A DNA stretch of 64,000 nt, taken from the NCBI GenBank assembly GCA_030847615.1, contig JAUMIR010000001.1, positions 67,531,501 to 67,595,500 of the forward strand, in the 5' to 3' direction. The stretch is from Gambelia wislizenii. Lineage: Eukaryota > Chordata > Lepidosauria > Squamata > Crotaphytidae. Made by a program: the position numbers and the translations under genes. Shown in pieces: positions 1-10,725 of the stretch. The notes beneath the pieces were generated by a model, which saw only the letters and a list, made by a program, of their open reading frames with translations, had not been told where the DNA came from and did not search any database. The first letter of the stretch is position 1; the number at the start of each line of letters is the position of its first letter.

Positions 1-248
1 GCCTAGCAAGGCCCCGCAAAGGCCTGGGGAGGGCGGGAGGGAGGGCTGGGGAGGCCTCCGCGGGGCCTAGGAAGGCCCCGCGAAGGCTTGGGGAGGGAGG
101 GAGGGAGGGCCGGGGAGACCTTCGCGGGGCCTAGGAAGGCCCCGCGAAGGCCTGGGGAGGGAGGGGGGAGGGGTGTCGTTATTCGCGGTTTTTTCACATT
201 CGCGGGGGTCCGCAGAACGGAACCCCCGCGAATGTGAAGGGACGACTG
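1..248. mobile_element. Right end of a Tigger-like DNA transposon with internal CpG-rich minisatellite
   Basis: The block ends with CAGTCGTCCCTTCACATT (read on the minus strand from 248) followed by TA at 249-250, which matches the terminal repeat style of Tigger/pogo elements that duplicate TA. Positions 194-238 form a hairpin in which TTCACATTCGCGGGGGT is answered by its complement. Positions 1-175 are about 2.7 copies of a 64 bp tandem unit starting CCTAGGAAGGCCCCGC (starts near 2, 66 and 130). The left end lies outside the window. Short open frames here are products of the tandem repeat and are not genes. Confidence 0.6.
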
Positions 249-301
249 TACATTTCCAAGCTCTACTAATCATTCTTCTCTTTTGTAGAATTTGTAGTGT
301 T

Positions 302-513
302 CATCCTAAACATTAGGAAGAACTTCCTGACAGTAAGAGCTGTTCGGAAGTGGAATACACTGTCTTGTACTGTGGTGGAGTCTCCTTCTTTGGAGGTTTT
401 TAAACAGAGGCTGGATGGCCATCTGTCAGGAGTGCATTGATTGTGTATTCCTGCATGGAAAGGAGTTGGACTGGATGGCCCTTGTGGTCTCTTCCAACTC
501 TATCATTCTATGA
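302..513 (+). mobile_element. CR1 LINE, 3' end
   Basis: This is the last ~210 bp of a CR1 retrotransposon. It encodes the usual end of ORF2 (leading into [15 protein letters not shown] residues, here decayed) and then the 3' tail ending in TTCCAACTCTATCATTCTATGAT, which resembles the ATTCTATG-type tail of CR1. It is truncated at the 5' end, as most CR1 copies are, and cannot move by itself. Confidence 0.85.
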
Positions 514-597
514 TCTCCCATTATCATTACTAAGCTTATTTCCCCATTTTATGTGTGCTTTGGGTTCATATCTTTCTTTCTCCACATGTTTTGGGCA

Positions 598-1104
598 CAC
601 AAATGCCTGATGTGATAACATGCTTGAGTCCAGACTATTTGAAAAACTGTATGTCCCTGTACAAACCTGCAAGAGTTCTAAGATCATCAGGGGAAGGCAT
701 TCTCTCAGTCCTGCCACCATCACAGGCTCGCCTTGTGAGGACACGAGAGAAAGTCTTCTCAATGGCTACTTCCACCCTCTAGAACTCCCTTCCACTGGAG
801 GTTAGGCTGGTCCCCTCCCTGCTTTCCTTTTGCCAGCAGGCAAAGACATTTTTATGCAAGCAGGCTTTTAATATGTAGCTGGGCTTATGGAGGCTCTTAT
901 TGGGGTATTTTTTAAATTTTTTAATTTTTAATTTTGCTTACTTTTAACTTTTATGTGGTTTAAGTAATTTTAGATTTTTATATTGTGAGGTTTTTAATGG
1001 TTTGAACCTGTATTTTATATGATTTTGTGAGCCACCTTGGGTCCTTTCTGGGAGAAAGGAGGCACATAAATTAATAAAATAAAATAAATAAATAAAAATA
1101 AAAT
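598..1104 (+). mobile_element. L2-type LINE, 3' end with A-rich tail
   Basis: The reading frame gives decayed L2 carboxy-terminal sequence (YLKNCMSLYKPARVLRSS, then a VLPPSQARL segment and NSLPLEVRL after a stop). It is followed by a 3' UTR ending GTGAGCCACCTTGGGTCC and an AAATAAAATAAATAAATA tail. The pattern matches other L2 copies in this window, for example around 24056-24393. Confidence 0.75.
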
Positions 1105-2288
1105 GCTGAAGAATCAGAACCAGATCAGCTCATACTATTCAGCTTTGCCAGAGTCTTTGCTTCTTTCTCTCACACGGATACACGCTGAAGACAAACTTGA
1201 TAAGATCGAAACCATCTATTTCTAGCAATCATACATATGGGAGGAAATAATATTTGTAACATCCATGTACAGTACAACAGAGAAGTAGCAGCTGTGGTCC
1301 TGTAACTCTTCCTTGCCCTCCACCACTGTTCTGATTATCCATGTTTCTCCTTCCACTGCCTACTAACATATCTTTCCTTTATTCTTTCCTCATTCCCCAT
1401 TCTTATTAACACCTGTTTCTCCTGTCCAACCGCCGTTATTGCTTCTCCACCTCACTAAGGAGCCTTTAATGAAATTCCACTCTGTTTTCTGATGCCTCAC
1501 AGAGGAGTCTCCTAGTCAACTCAATTAGGTTGCCACTAATTGGGAACTCTGCACCATAAAGTCAGCATGAGGATTCTCTCTGTGTCACTGGAAAACAAAG
1601 GAAACATTTTCTGGAAGCCTGTCTTGGAAAACAGCATTCAGGATTAATTTCTTACCTAATCAATTCCTCCCCCCACCCACACTCCCTTTCAAGTTATAAT
1701 TTTTTTTAAGTAAAATATAATTTTTTGTAGAAAAAGAAAGCTGGATAAGACAATGACAAAGATAAAAGAATACAGCCCCTAGAGGCACCTTTTTGCTGCT
1801 GGCACTCATCCTGGAGACAGAAAGGTCTTACTCTATATGGACCCCCTATGTAAAGGAGTTTCAAGGAAGTTGTCAAGAAGACACCTTTGCCAGACTTTCT
1901 GCAGCAATAGCTTGTTCTTTAAAGGAGCAAGGGTCATTAAAAAGAAAAGCCTAGGCACGCCATAGGGGAAAGGAGATGCAAATCAGGCCGTATGACTTTT
2001 CCTGTCACACATTCCTGATGGACAATTAGGGTTCATTGAAATTCCACAGAAAAGCTTGTCAGTCAAGGAGCCAGGCTATGGCCTAACAAGCAGGCCAAGA
2101 CCTGTGGGGGCCCCCTGCCCACTCCGGTCTCATCATCTCTGCAGCCAGTCCCTAAGCACAGCTTCCTGCTCTTCAGTCATTGTGTCATGAGTTACCATTG
2201 CATCTTTTTCATGCCCCAGCAAGGGAAGCATGCTACTGAGGATATAACTGAGTAGGCCACTTCTCAGGGTTGGCAGTTCCCAAACTAG
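1105..2288. other. Mostly repeat-free stretch, no gene recognised
   Basis: I see no recognisable repeat, exon or RNA gene here. Two sub-blocks, about 1480-1690 and 1940-2090, are free of simple repeats and contain homeodomain-like AT cores (TCAATTAG, CTAATTGG, GATTAATTT). They could be conserved non-coding sequence, but this is a guess from composition alone. A mixed purine tract lies at 1725-1770. Confidence 0.3.
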
Positions 2289-2834
2289 GGACTTCATCAG
2301 AGGCAGCAAATATGGCATCATAATGACGCCCAAAGAATGGAAGAGGGCACCCCTTTTGCACAATGCTGTGCTATAGCGTTCTGCTGCTGTGAATAAGGTG
2401 TTCTTTTTTTATTCATGGGCCAAGCCGCCAATTGATCTGCTGTGGCGTTTTTTCCACGTAATTGCAAGCGCCTGAAAAAGTGCCCATTCTGCTGGCATGA
2501 TTTTAGCATCAATGGGTGGTCCCCGCCAGAACTAGGTACGGGATGCTCTTTTTATGAACCTCCCCATTTTGCAGGCAGGTTTTTAAGTGTGCTCCAGTGC
2601 TTGTGTGCTCCAGTGTTCATTTTGTTTTTCTAATTTAGCTGTTTTTAGACTTTTAAGCACACTCAGGTCTTCTTGCGAGAACCACCGAGATCATGCACAC
2701 TCGCCAACACAGAAGTACAGGACTTTTTCATGATATTATGGTAATGTTTTATATAAAGGGTTATTTTGCCAGGACACTTACACTTTAAAATATGGTGAGA
2801 AAGAAACTTTTTAGAGGCTCTTCTGATAAAGTTC
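2289..2834 (-). mobile_element. Harbinger-like MITE, family X copy 1
   Basis: The ends are inverted (GGACTTCATCAGA and its counterpart TCTGATAAAGTTC). The interior matches the other family X copies: a CATCATAATGACGCC box next to the end, the GGGCCAAGCCGCCAATTGATC segment and GGATGCTCTTTTTATGA. The orientation is opposite to the copy at 35538-36100. It has no coding capacity. The target duplication is not clear in this copy. Confidence 0.7.
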
Positions 2835-3098
2835 TATATCATCGGTTCCAAAATAGTGTGCCCTGCTGGCCCAGAGTACCCCACAAAACTCACAGGGGTG
2901 CCACCAAGATATTGTAAATGTTCACTTTCTGGAGACAGCTGGACCTGGAGATGGCTTCCTGATGGTGGCTTGGTTGCAGCTGCAGGAGCTGCTCCTGTTC
3001 CCAGGCCTCATGTCCAACAGTGGCAGAAGCACTGGGACTTCCACACTGTTTTCAGCTAAAGGGGGAGAATGAAACATCTGGATGTTAATCCTAATCCA

Positions 3099-3139
<41 letters not shown>

Positions 3140-3261
3140 TTCAACCCCCCACCCTGACGTTTGCATCGATTGACTGCAGGGAGGAAGAGGGGGAGGAGAT
3201 GATAGCAGAAAAGAGGGAGATTTCCATTCCAAATATTTTAGGTTTAACATGAATTAAGGTT
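2835..3261. other. Unassigned sequence with a (TA)n microsatellite
   Basis: Positions 3100-3136 are an uninterrupted TA dinucleotide run. The rest (2835-3099 and 3137-3261) contains no gene or repeat that I recognise. Confidence 0.5.
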
Positions 3262-3481
3262 AATAATAACATCCAGTGTTAGGGTTTTCAGTACACTGAT
3301 CTGGGAGATTTCTGTGTGGTGTAGACTGGCAAGGGGGAGGAGAACGTATTCCATCCTATGTGTTTTGGGGTTAACACTGGTTGGGGTTAACATTCAGATA
3401 TTAGTACATTGATTTTGAGATCCCTGTGTGGAATGGAGTAGTCTGGAGAAGGAGGAAGGGATTCCATTGCAATGATCCTAG

Positions 3482-4379
3482 TGTTACCTGCTTTGACAGC
3501 CCCTACCTTTCAATAATACATAATTGGCAATATTTAATAATTTGGCTGGCTATGGCCTGCCGCATGGTTGGCAAGTAAACCAGGGACTCCCCAGATACTA
3601 AGGCTGGAGTTATGCACACTCTAGGGAGCAGCCTTAGAAATTCCTTCAACAGGTCATACCCGTGTCAGAGTTCTTCCTAAAACCACCTGGAAATGAGTCA
3701 TCCACTAATCCCATTAAGGATAGCTGAGCACTTGGTGATTGCAAAACGGGTTTTTCCTCTTTTCCCTAGATCACAATAGAAGGTTGCCTGTGCCCATTCA
3801 ATTCAAAATTTCTCACCCATCAATGATCATTAACACATCCAGATAACCCCTTGTCTAGTCCTGGGAAACTCCAATAGATATTATATTCCACTATAAATCC
3901 CATACCTTCAGGAGAATTTTAAAATATAAATATCATCCTAAAACACAGCCAAAGTGTGCACAGCTTCCCTATATCCATCCACACTGCTGCTCTTCTGTGT
4001 GACCCTCAGAATGCAACTCTGAGTATCCTCTGTTGCATGAATCTCTGCTCTTAAGATAGATATAGTACTACCCATCATCTCCTCAATCTATTCCTCTATC
4101 CAAACACTTCCTACTTTCTTCATTAGCCTTGTGTGACTGCTTGAAGCCTGAGTGTGTGTGTGTGTGTGTGTGTGCACATGCCCTAGATTAATGTTCAATA
4201 AAAAACAGTTTTACTTCACCCTCTGGCTTGGAGTCTCCTCAGTTACTAATGGTATACATAGGTCAAAAGAGCCCATTATTACCTAGCCTCTTGCTGCCAT
4301 CTTGAGCTAATTAAAATTCCTCACATTAGAATTCAGGCACTAGTGGGATCCTCACAGACCCCAAACAATTCAGGTAACA
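3482..4379 (+). mobile_element. Solo LTR of an endogenous retrovirus-like element, family L copy 1
   Basis: The 898 bp block begins TGTTACCTG and ends CAGGTAACA, so it has the TG...CA ends and short inverted termini of an LTR. It is bracketed by the 4 bp duplication CTAG (3478-3481 and 4380-4383). A polyadenylation signal AATAAA is at 4197, after a (GT)n run at 4152-4175. A second copy, about 80% similar by eye, is at 8330-9206. No internal retroviral genes lie beside it, so it is a solo LTR left by recombination. A 4 bp duplication is typical of gammaretrovirus-like elements. Confidence 0.8.
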
Positions 4380-4383
4380 CTAG

Positions 4384-4455
4384 GGTTTGTAAGCCACCTT
4401 TAGTCTCAGGTCCAGGAGAAAGGCAGGATAAAAATCAGTAAAACAATAACAACAA
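4384..4455 (+). mobile_element. L2-like 3' tail
   Basis: The sequence GTAAGCCACCTTTAGTCTC, followed by an AGGCAGGATAAAAAT stretch, matches the terminal segment of L2 LINEs or SINEs that share it. Confidence 0.45.
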
Positions 4456-4700
4456 AAGCACAGTTTGGGCTAAATATCCAGATATTAGTGTTTTCAGTAC
4501 ACTGGTGTAGGATACATCTGCATGGAGTAGACCTATGTGGAAAGGAACAGGTGCAAGAAGGAGAGATGGTGTTAGCTTGATTCTAAACATTTTAACTTTG
4601 GGTGTCCCATTGACATCAATAACTCTTTCGGGTCTCTATCATTCCCCTCCTCCTCTGCCTCCAGCACATAGGTGCTTTCTTAGAACAGGAAGAAGAGATT

Positions 4701-5410
4701 GGAGATTATCAGACCAGCCTAATAAATCGGAAGAGGGATGCCACAGTATTGTGAAAGGATTTCCCTTTCAGACAATGTTGTCCCTGTCCTGTTCTGCTCC
4801 CATGCTGCCCCCATTCTTTTTCATTGATGGCTCAAGCCATTAATAGATCCACCATTCCGTTTCAGTGATGGAACAATAGTTGTGTAAAAAGGTGCCTGTT
4901 ATGCTGGCATGATGCCAGCATTAGTTGGAGGTCTGTGTGTCAAAAAAAAAAAACACTCCCAGATGCCTCCCTTACGCTTAACAGGCTTCTGCTGCTGCCG
5001 GGATCACCCCCCCATCTCCGCCCGATCACCCCCTCCCATCACTGCCAGATCTCCCCCTCCCATCACCACCCGATTGCTCCCTCCCATTGCTGCCTGAATG
5101 CCCCCTCCCATTGTCGAATGATCGCCCCACCAATCACCACCCAATTGCCCCTTCCCATCACCACCCAATTGCCACCCAATCGCCCCCAATTGCCACCCAA
5201 TCACCCCCAATTGCCACCTGGTTGCCCCCCAATCATTCCCCCATTGCCCCCCTGATCACTCCCAGCCTGTCCCTTAAAATCACCAGCTCTCCTCTCCTTG
5301 CAAGAGCAGCTGGGATTACAAACCAGGAAGTGAAAGGAGCTCTAGAGCTCCTTTCACTTCTTGGGCTGCCCAGCACAAGCACAATTAAGGTAAGTGTGAA
5401 ACTTTTTGTT
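4701..5410 (-). mobile_element. Harbinger-like MITE, family X copy 2 (diverged, interrupted by a minisatellite)
   Basis: The left terminus GGAGATTATCAGACCAG is the variant end also seen at 17672. The interior shows the family X hairpin (CATTGATGGCTCAAGCCATTAATAG, at about 4823-4850) and a GCTGGCATGATGCCAGC palindrome. Positions 5327-5360 are a perfect 34 bp palindrome centred on CTCTAGAG, equivalent to the GGAGCTCC palindrome of other copies. The right terminus was not found, so the end coordinate is approximate. The minisatellite at 5000-5270 sits inside. Confidence 0.5.
5000..5270. repeat. C-rich minisatellite
   Basis: This is a tandem array of degenerate 17-33 bp units built on ATCACCCCCTCCCATC, changing downstream to a shorter CAATTGCCACC-type unit. 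The plus strand is almost free of G. Open frames on both strands through this array (for example 5004-5210 minus and 4935-5255 plus) are repeat artefacts. Confidence 0.8.
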
Positions 5411-5689
5411 CTTGTGTCGGTACAGGGGGGGAAAGGAGATTGAGGGATGTGAACATTTTTTTTGTTCACATCTGAAAATTTCCATAGTATTGGAGGAGGG
5501 GGGAGAAGGAGAAGGACAAGAACAGGAATGATATAAATACATCTACATGATTTATTGAGGTCAATGGGGATTTCCAGAGATAAAATGCTGAGAATCAAGA
5601 TAGCATCATCTCTCCTACTCCTACACCTACTCCTACTAGTACTACTCTATACCAGTCCATCTATGCAGAAGTATCCCAAATCAGTGAAC

Positions 5690-7345
5690 AGAAAACTGTA
5701 GCAGCTGGGTGTTTGTTGTTGTATTTGTGTGGACCTATGGTGACCCTATGGTTGAGAGACCTCCAAAATACCGTATCATCAACAGCCCTGCTCAGGTCTT
5801 GCAGACTCAGAGCCATGTCTTCCTTGACTGAGTCTGTCCATCTGGAATGCAGTCCTCCTCTTTTCCTACTGCTTTCTACCTTACCAGGCATTATTGTTTT
5901 TTCTACCAAGTCATGTCTTCTCATGATATGAGCAAAGTACAACAGTATCAGGACTTTATCAGACAAGCCTCTTTACTTGTTTTTTTGCCGGCATATTTTG
6001 CGCTGTTTTTATGCCAGCAAAAGACCTCACCACCACCACCAGACCTTACCTTCAGTCCTGGTAAAAGGCAGCCCCAGCATTGACGGAGAGTGAACGGAGC
6101 TCCATTCACTTCCATGCTCATGATCTCAGAGAATCTCACGAGAAGACACGAGCACAGAAAATTTTTAAAATAAAGAAAAAGAAACACACAAAATGTTAAC
6201 ACAAGCACAAAAACACACTAAAAAAATTACAAGTAAACCAGGAAGGTTAAAAAAAAAAAAAAAAAGAGCATCCCTTACCTGGCTGACCCAATCTCACTGG
6301 AGGTGTTCTGTCATTCATGCTGCATTCACATAAGTACAATGGCACCAAGTTTCAACCGCCAAAAGCAAAACAGGAGATCTATTGATGGCTTGGCATGTCA
6401 ATAAAAAAGTATACTTTATTGCCTACACATGATTACACAAGGATGACGGCAGGTGGTATGCAAGCCCTTTCGTGTTAATTAGGTGTCATTATGATGCTGT
6501 ATTTGCCTGGCCTAATAAAGTCCTCTGTTTAGTCATCTTGGCTTCTAGGGAGAGTTCAGGTTTGATTTGCTCTAGGACCCATTGATTTGTCTTTTGAGCA
6601 GTCCACAGTATCTGTAGAACTCTTCCCCAGCACCACATCTCAAATGAGTTGACTTTCTTCCTATCAGCTTTCTTCACTGTCCAGCTTTCACAACCATACA
6701 TAGAAGTGGGATATACAATGGCATGGACCATCCTAACTTTAGTATTTAGTGATATATCCTGACACTTCAGGATGTTTTCTAATGCCTTCATAGCTGCCCT
6801 TATAATTTTTTTGATTTCTTGACTGCAGTCTCCATTCTGATTAATTACTGATACGGAATTCCAAGATATGGAAAAACGTGGTCTATTTCAGTGCCTTCAT
6901 TGTCTACTTTAAAGTTATGTGAATCATCTGTGGTCATTATTTTTGTTTTCTTAATGTTCTACTATAAACCTGCCTTTGCACTTTCTTCCTTGGCTTTCTT
7001 CAGTAATCATGCCCAGTCTTTACTATTTTCTGTTGGTAGTATGGTGTCATCAGCATATCTTAAATTATTAATATTCCTTCCTCCAATTTTTATGCCACCC
7101 TCATCTGAGTCTAATCCTGCTTTATGTCTGATATGTTCAGCATACAAATTAAACAGATAGGATGATAAAATGCAGCCTTGCCTGACCCCTTTGCCAGTTG
7201 GAAGTCATTCTGTTTCTCTGTATTCTCGCCTAACAGTAGTCTCTTGTCCTGAGTACATGTACATATCAGACAAGTAAATATTGTGGCACACTCATTTCTT
7301 TAAGAACGATCCATAGTTTTTCATGATCCATCTGGATGTTTACCC
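5690..7345 (-). mobile_element. RTE-BovB LINE, 3' half, split by a MITE
   Basis: The minus strand encodes decayed BovB reverse transcriptase and carboxy terminus. From upstream, the order is the KGVRQGCILSSYLFNLYAEH region and the NNLRYADDT motif near 7090, then MYGCESWTVKKADRKKVN near 6690. After the MITE at 5951-6523 the frame resumes with FAHIMRRHDLVEKTIMPGK and an RWTDSVKEDMALSLQDLSRA segment. Stops and frame shifts show it is dead. The endonuclease half is absent. BovB is abundant in squamates and is known for horizontal transfer between vertebrates. Confidence 0.85.
5951..6523 (+). mobile_element. Harbinger-like MITE, family X copy 3, inserted in BovB
   Basis: The ends are GGACTTTATCAGAC and CCTAATAAAGTCC. 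It interrupts the BovB frame between the MTKQ and YFAHIMRRH segments. Comparison with the uninterrupted BovB piece at 49920-49960 shows that only 3 bp (TCA on the left, TCT on the right) are duplicated, so the insertion produced a 3 bp target duplication. Inside are the CGAGAAGACACGAG box, a poly(A) run at 6248-6265 and a hairpin near 6380. Confidence 0.8.
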
Positions 7346-7879
7346 CACTCTAATCTAAAATCTAATCCTATAATCTTTAGTTTACAATCCCTCTCCATTT
7401 TCTTCTTTCCTTCAGCCACAGTAGTCCACACCACAGGCTTTGCAATTCAGTGTATTGAAACGCTTCACACAGCATTTTGATGTTGATTTTGTGCAGTTTT
7501 TTTTGTAACTAGATACACATAATTTTTTGGAAAGCTGTACACTTTCCCCTTTGCTTTGTCAAATTCCTGTGCAGTTCAAAAATCCAACTCCTACTTAGGA
7601 GTTAGCATCAGGCCAACCAATGAAGGATTTTCCTGTAACAGGTAGTAGACAGGTGGTGAGTTTGTATTTGTGTGTTTCTGTGCCCAAGGGTAGGTTTTGT
7701 ACCTCGTGCTCAAAACAGAGGACAATGCAGAAATATTTTTTCCTGGCCTACCAACTTTTTAACCTCTCCCTCTAGTTCTGTCAAGCTGTTCCTTCCTATT
7801 CCAGGAGTGGAACCTTACCGGATTCTCAACCTTTTTTTGTTTCTTTTCCCCACATATTTCCTGCTAACTTCACTCCCTG
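7346..7879. other. No recognisable feature
   Basis: This is AT-rich sequence with a few pyrimidine runs. I recognise no repeat, exon or RNA gene. The open frame at 7672-8025 (plus) runs into the antisense of a CR1 tail and is not a gene. Confidence 0.4.
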
Positions 7880-8115
7880 TCCATAGAATCATAGAACTGG
7901 AAGAAACCACAAGGGCCATCCAGTCCAACCCCCCGCCATGCAGAAATACCCAATCAAAGCATTCACAACATATGGCTATCCAACCTCTGTTTAAAATCTC
8001 CAAAGAAGACTCCACCACACTCTGAGACAGCCTATTTCACTGCCGAACAGCTCTTACCATCAGGAACTTCTATTTAATATTTAGGTGGGATCTCTTTTCC
8101 TTTAGTTTCCTATAG
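7880..8115 (-). mobile_element. CR1 LINE, 3' end
   Basis: The plus strand reads the reverse complement of the CR1 tail (ATAGAATCATAGAACTGG, then CCATCCAGTCCAACCCCC) followed by the end of ORF2 in antisense. It is a 5'-truncated copy. Confidence 0.85.
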
Positions 8116-8329
8116 TCTTCCCCACCCTTCAAGCTCTTTGCTCCCCCTCCCAAAATATTTGTCTTCAGTCTCAACATTTATCAAGTGGAATCATTTTCCA
8201 TCAGTTTTAGACACACTGATGTTGCTTGGCCACACACACACCAGTTTCATCTGTAAAATGTTGGAAGGTGTGCTATATTAATTCCCTTCCTTTTGTTGTG
8301 TAGCATGTTTACCTTTATTTCCCACACAC

Positions 8330-9206
8330 TGTTACCTTCCTTAACAGCCTCCATCTTAGAATATCACATAATTGGCAATATTTAATAATTTGTCACAATG
8401 TGGCCTTTCATGTGGTTAGCAGGTAAACCAGGGGTCCCGAGATACTAAGCTTGGAGTCATGTATAACCAAGAGAGGAGCCTTTGGAAATTCCCCAAACAA
8501 ATACTCAGGTCAGAGATTAAGACCTGGAGGTGAGTCATTCACTAATCCACTCAAAGAGAACAGAATCCTTGATGCTTGTAAAACAGGTTCTTCCTCTCCC
8601 CTTCCCGTCCAACAATAGACCTTGCCTGCTCCTATTCAATTCTAAACACATCAACCATTAATGATCGTTAACTCTTCCAGAGAACCCTTTGTTTAGTCCT
8701 GGGAACCTCAGAGAAACATTGTATTCCATTCAAAATCCCATCCCTTCAGGGGAATTATCTCACATAAATATCACTCTAAAACACCACCAAAATATCTGCA
8801 GTTCCTCTTCCTATATCCATGCTGCCGGTTTGCTGTGAGACCCTCACAATGCATTTCTGACAACCTTCTGCTGCACAAATCTCTTCTCGTCTGAGAGGTA
8901 TCATATCATCTGAGAATCCCCTTACTCTATTCCTCTATCCAAATACTTCCTACTATCTTCAATAGCCTTGTGTGAATGTCTGAAGACTGCTTGTTCAAGT
9001 GAATGCTGTTGATATTAATTTCCAATAAAGATCATTTAATTGTACGTTTTGGCTTTAAGACTCCTCCGTTACTACCGGTATGCATCAGTTAAAAGATCCT
9101 GCTGTTACCCAGCCTCTTGCTGCCATAATTGAGCTAATTAAATATTCCCCATATTAATTTTGGACACTAGTGGGATCCTTGTGGACCTCATGCAATTCAG
9201 CTAACA
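8330..9206 (+). mobile_element. Solo LTR, family L copy 2
   Basis: It begins TGTTACCTTCC and ends CAGCTAACA and is collinear with the family L LTR at 3482-4379 over its whole length. An AATAAAG signal lies at about 9025. The flanks (ACAC and ACGT) no longer match, so the target duplication is decayed. No internal retroviral sequence lies between the two LTRs, so they are probably independent solo LTRs and not the two ends of one provirus. Confidence 0.75.
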
Positions 9207-10079
9207 ACGTTGCTAAGAACTACACCTACAGAATCCTCTAAATAGTGCAACTGTTTATACAACGGCTTACATTGATGCAACATTGCGCAATGGTTTACAC
9301 TGATGTAACAGGGCTTGTGCAACCTTGGGGTGAATCTACACCAGTTCCAGTTCCAGCATGGTTTACCCTTGCTCCAGTTTGGCTTCTCATAAGCCACATG
9401 ATTCCCTTTTAATCCAATTTGGAATCTGAACAGCAAGCCACATGAATCGCACATTATGGGACCTAGACAGTTTAAGAGGGTATATCCACTTTTGAGGATT
9501 ATTTTTGCCCACATGGCAATGGAACTTGTGGCAGTTGCAATATTTTTGTTTTGTTTTGTGTATGTGCATATACACATATTCACAGGGGTTGTAAAAGCTC
9601 ACATGGCTTACTTTGCAGGCTTTGTGGTGTTTTCCTATTGCACATGTGCAACTTTTACAGATACTCACCCGTGCTTGCTCTGGATTTATTGTATGATGCA
9701 CGCCTCTTACCTAGGCCACTATGTATATTGGCCCCAGATTGCTGTTTCTGCTGCAGCTTTAATTTGCTCATGTGGGCTCCTGTGTCCCACCTCACAACCC
9801 CCAAGTTGGGAATCCTCCTGTCCTCACCCCTCTCCAATGGTCTTTCTTATTTGCATGATGGAGGGGAATTCTTTTGGCAGCAATGGGTTCTTGTGTTTTT
9901 CGCCTCTCTCTAAAATATAGTACAGGTTCCATTGCAGTGTATGTGGAGGAAAGTTGGCCAGGGCAGGGGGGGGGATGGATTAATCCTGCTATTCATGAAG
10001 TTGGCTCAGCACATTCTGTCCATGGTGTTGGTTCAACACACAGCACCCTTTTACAGAATTGGAAGAATTATTTGCTTCG
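9207..10079. other. Unassigned sequence with chance open frames
   Basis: A 154-codon plus-strand frame (9456-9920) and overlapping frames on both strands occur here. They lack a recognisable domain, are low in complexity (runs of hydrophobic residues with many Cys) and overlap each other, so I treat them as chance. No repeat family was recognised. Confidence 0.35.
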
Positions 10080-10300
10080 CTGTGCATCCACACTACACAA
10101 ATAATCCAGTTTGAAACTGGATTATTTGCCATGGTGCCTTCCTATGAGAACCTGGGCTTTGTAGTATGGTGAGGCACCAGCACTCTTTGACAGAGAAGAC
10201 TAAAAACCTTGTAAAACTACAAATCCCAGGATTTCATAGGAAGGAGCCATGGCAAATAGTCTAGTTTCAAACCGGATTATTTGTGTAGTGTGGATTAGGC
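10080..10300. mobile_element. Inverted-repeat MITE (ATCCACACTAC ends)
   Basis: The two halves are imperfect inverted copies: CACACTACACAAATAATCC on the left is answered by GGATTATTTGTGTAGTGTG on the right. CCATGGTGCCTTCCTATG is answered by CATAGGAAGGAGCCATGG, with AACTACAAATCCCAGGATT between. This type is common in squamate genomes and is usually classed as a non-autonomous DNA transposon. The target duplication was not resolved. Confidence 0.65.
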
Positions 10301-10307
10301 CTCAGAT

Positions 10308-10720
10308 TGTCATATACTAACTTCCTCAGATTCAGTAATGAGCAGCTTCAGAGTTAAACAGAAAGCTTTATTGCTACAGTAATCTAAAGAGTGAACTATA
10401 CAAAATTGCTGCTAATAGGAAAAGCAGTAAAACAAAAAGTATTTACAATCAACCAAATCTGGCAGGCAATTTTCCCATTGGTCACCCATCATCCCTGTTC
10501 TTACCCAGCCGGGGTCCACCCATTGTTTCCCACAGTTTCTGCAGGTGTAAAGCCGGCTTCCAGCCCGCTTCCAGACAGACACCATTCTCCCTTGTTTAAT
10601 CTCAGTACACCAACTCGTTATATTGTAAAGAATGCAAAAGGTCCAACATGAAAGCACACAATAACTTGATACAGACAGAACTCCTAGCAGGGAGGTCACT
10701 TTTAGGGACTGATCCTAACA
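10308..10720 (-). mobile_element. Solo LTR, family Y copy 1
   Basis: On the minus strand it starts TGTTAGGATCAGTCC and ends TATATGACA. It is bracketed by the 5 bp duplication CAGAT (10303-10307 and 10721-10725). Its polyadenylation signal AATAAAG is on the minus strand near 10365. It is related to the LTRs at 12027-13177 and 31975-32613. There is no internal proviral sequence. Confidence 0.8.
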
Positions 10721-10725
10721 CAGAT

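Larger units (their letters stand above)
3262..4600. repeat. Degenerate ~110 bp tandem repeat (three units) split by an LTR insertion
   Basis: Three diverged units share the order AACATCCAG(A)TATTAG, TTTTCAGTACACTG, a CTGTGTGG-like box, GAGTAG and an AAGGAGGAAGG-like box. They lie at about 3262-3370, 3380-3480 and 4465-4600. The LTR at 3482-4379 and an L2-like tail at 4384-4455 separate units two and three. The origin is unknown. Confidence 0.5.

Noticed and set aside
3482..9206. A complete provirus bounded by the two family L LTRs
   Set aside because: The sequence between is unrelated (MITE, minisatellite, BovB, CR1), and the first LTR has its own 4 bp duplication.
9456..9920. A 154-codon open frame with further overlapping frames on both strands
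   Set aside because: There is no domain, no splice or start context, low-complexity hydrophobic/Cys-rich composition, and equally long frames overlap in other phases. It is best explained by chance.
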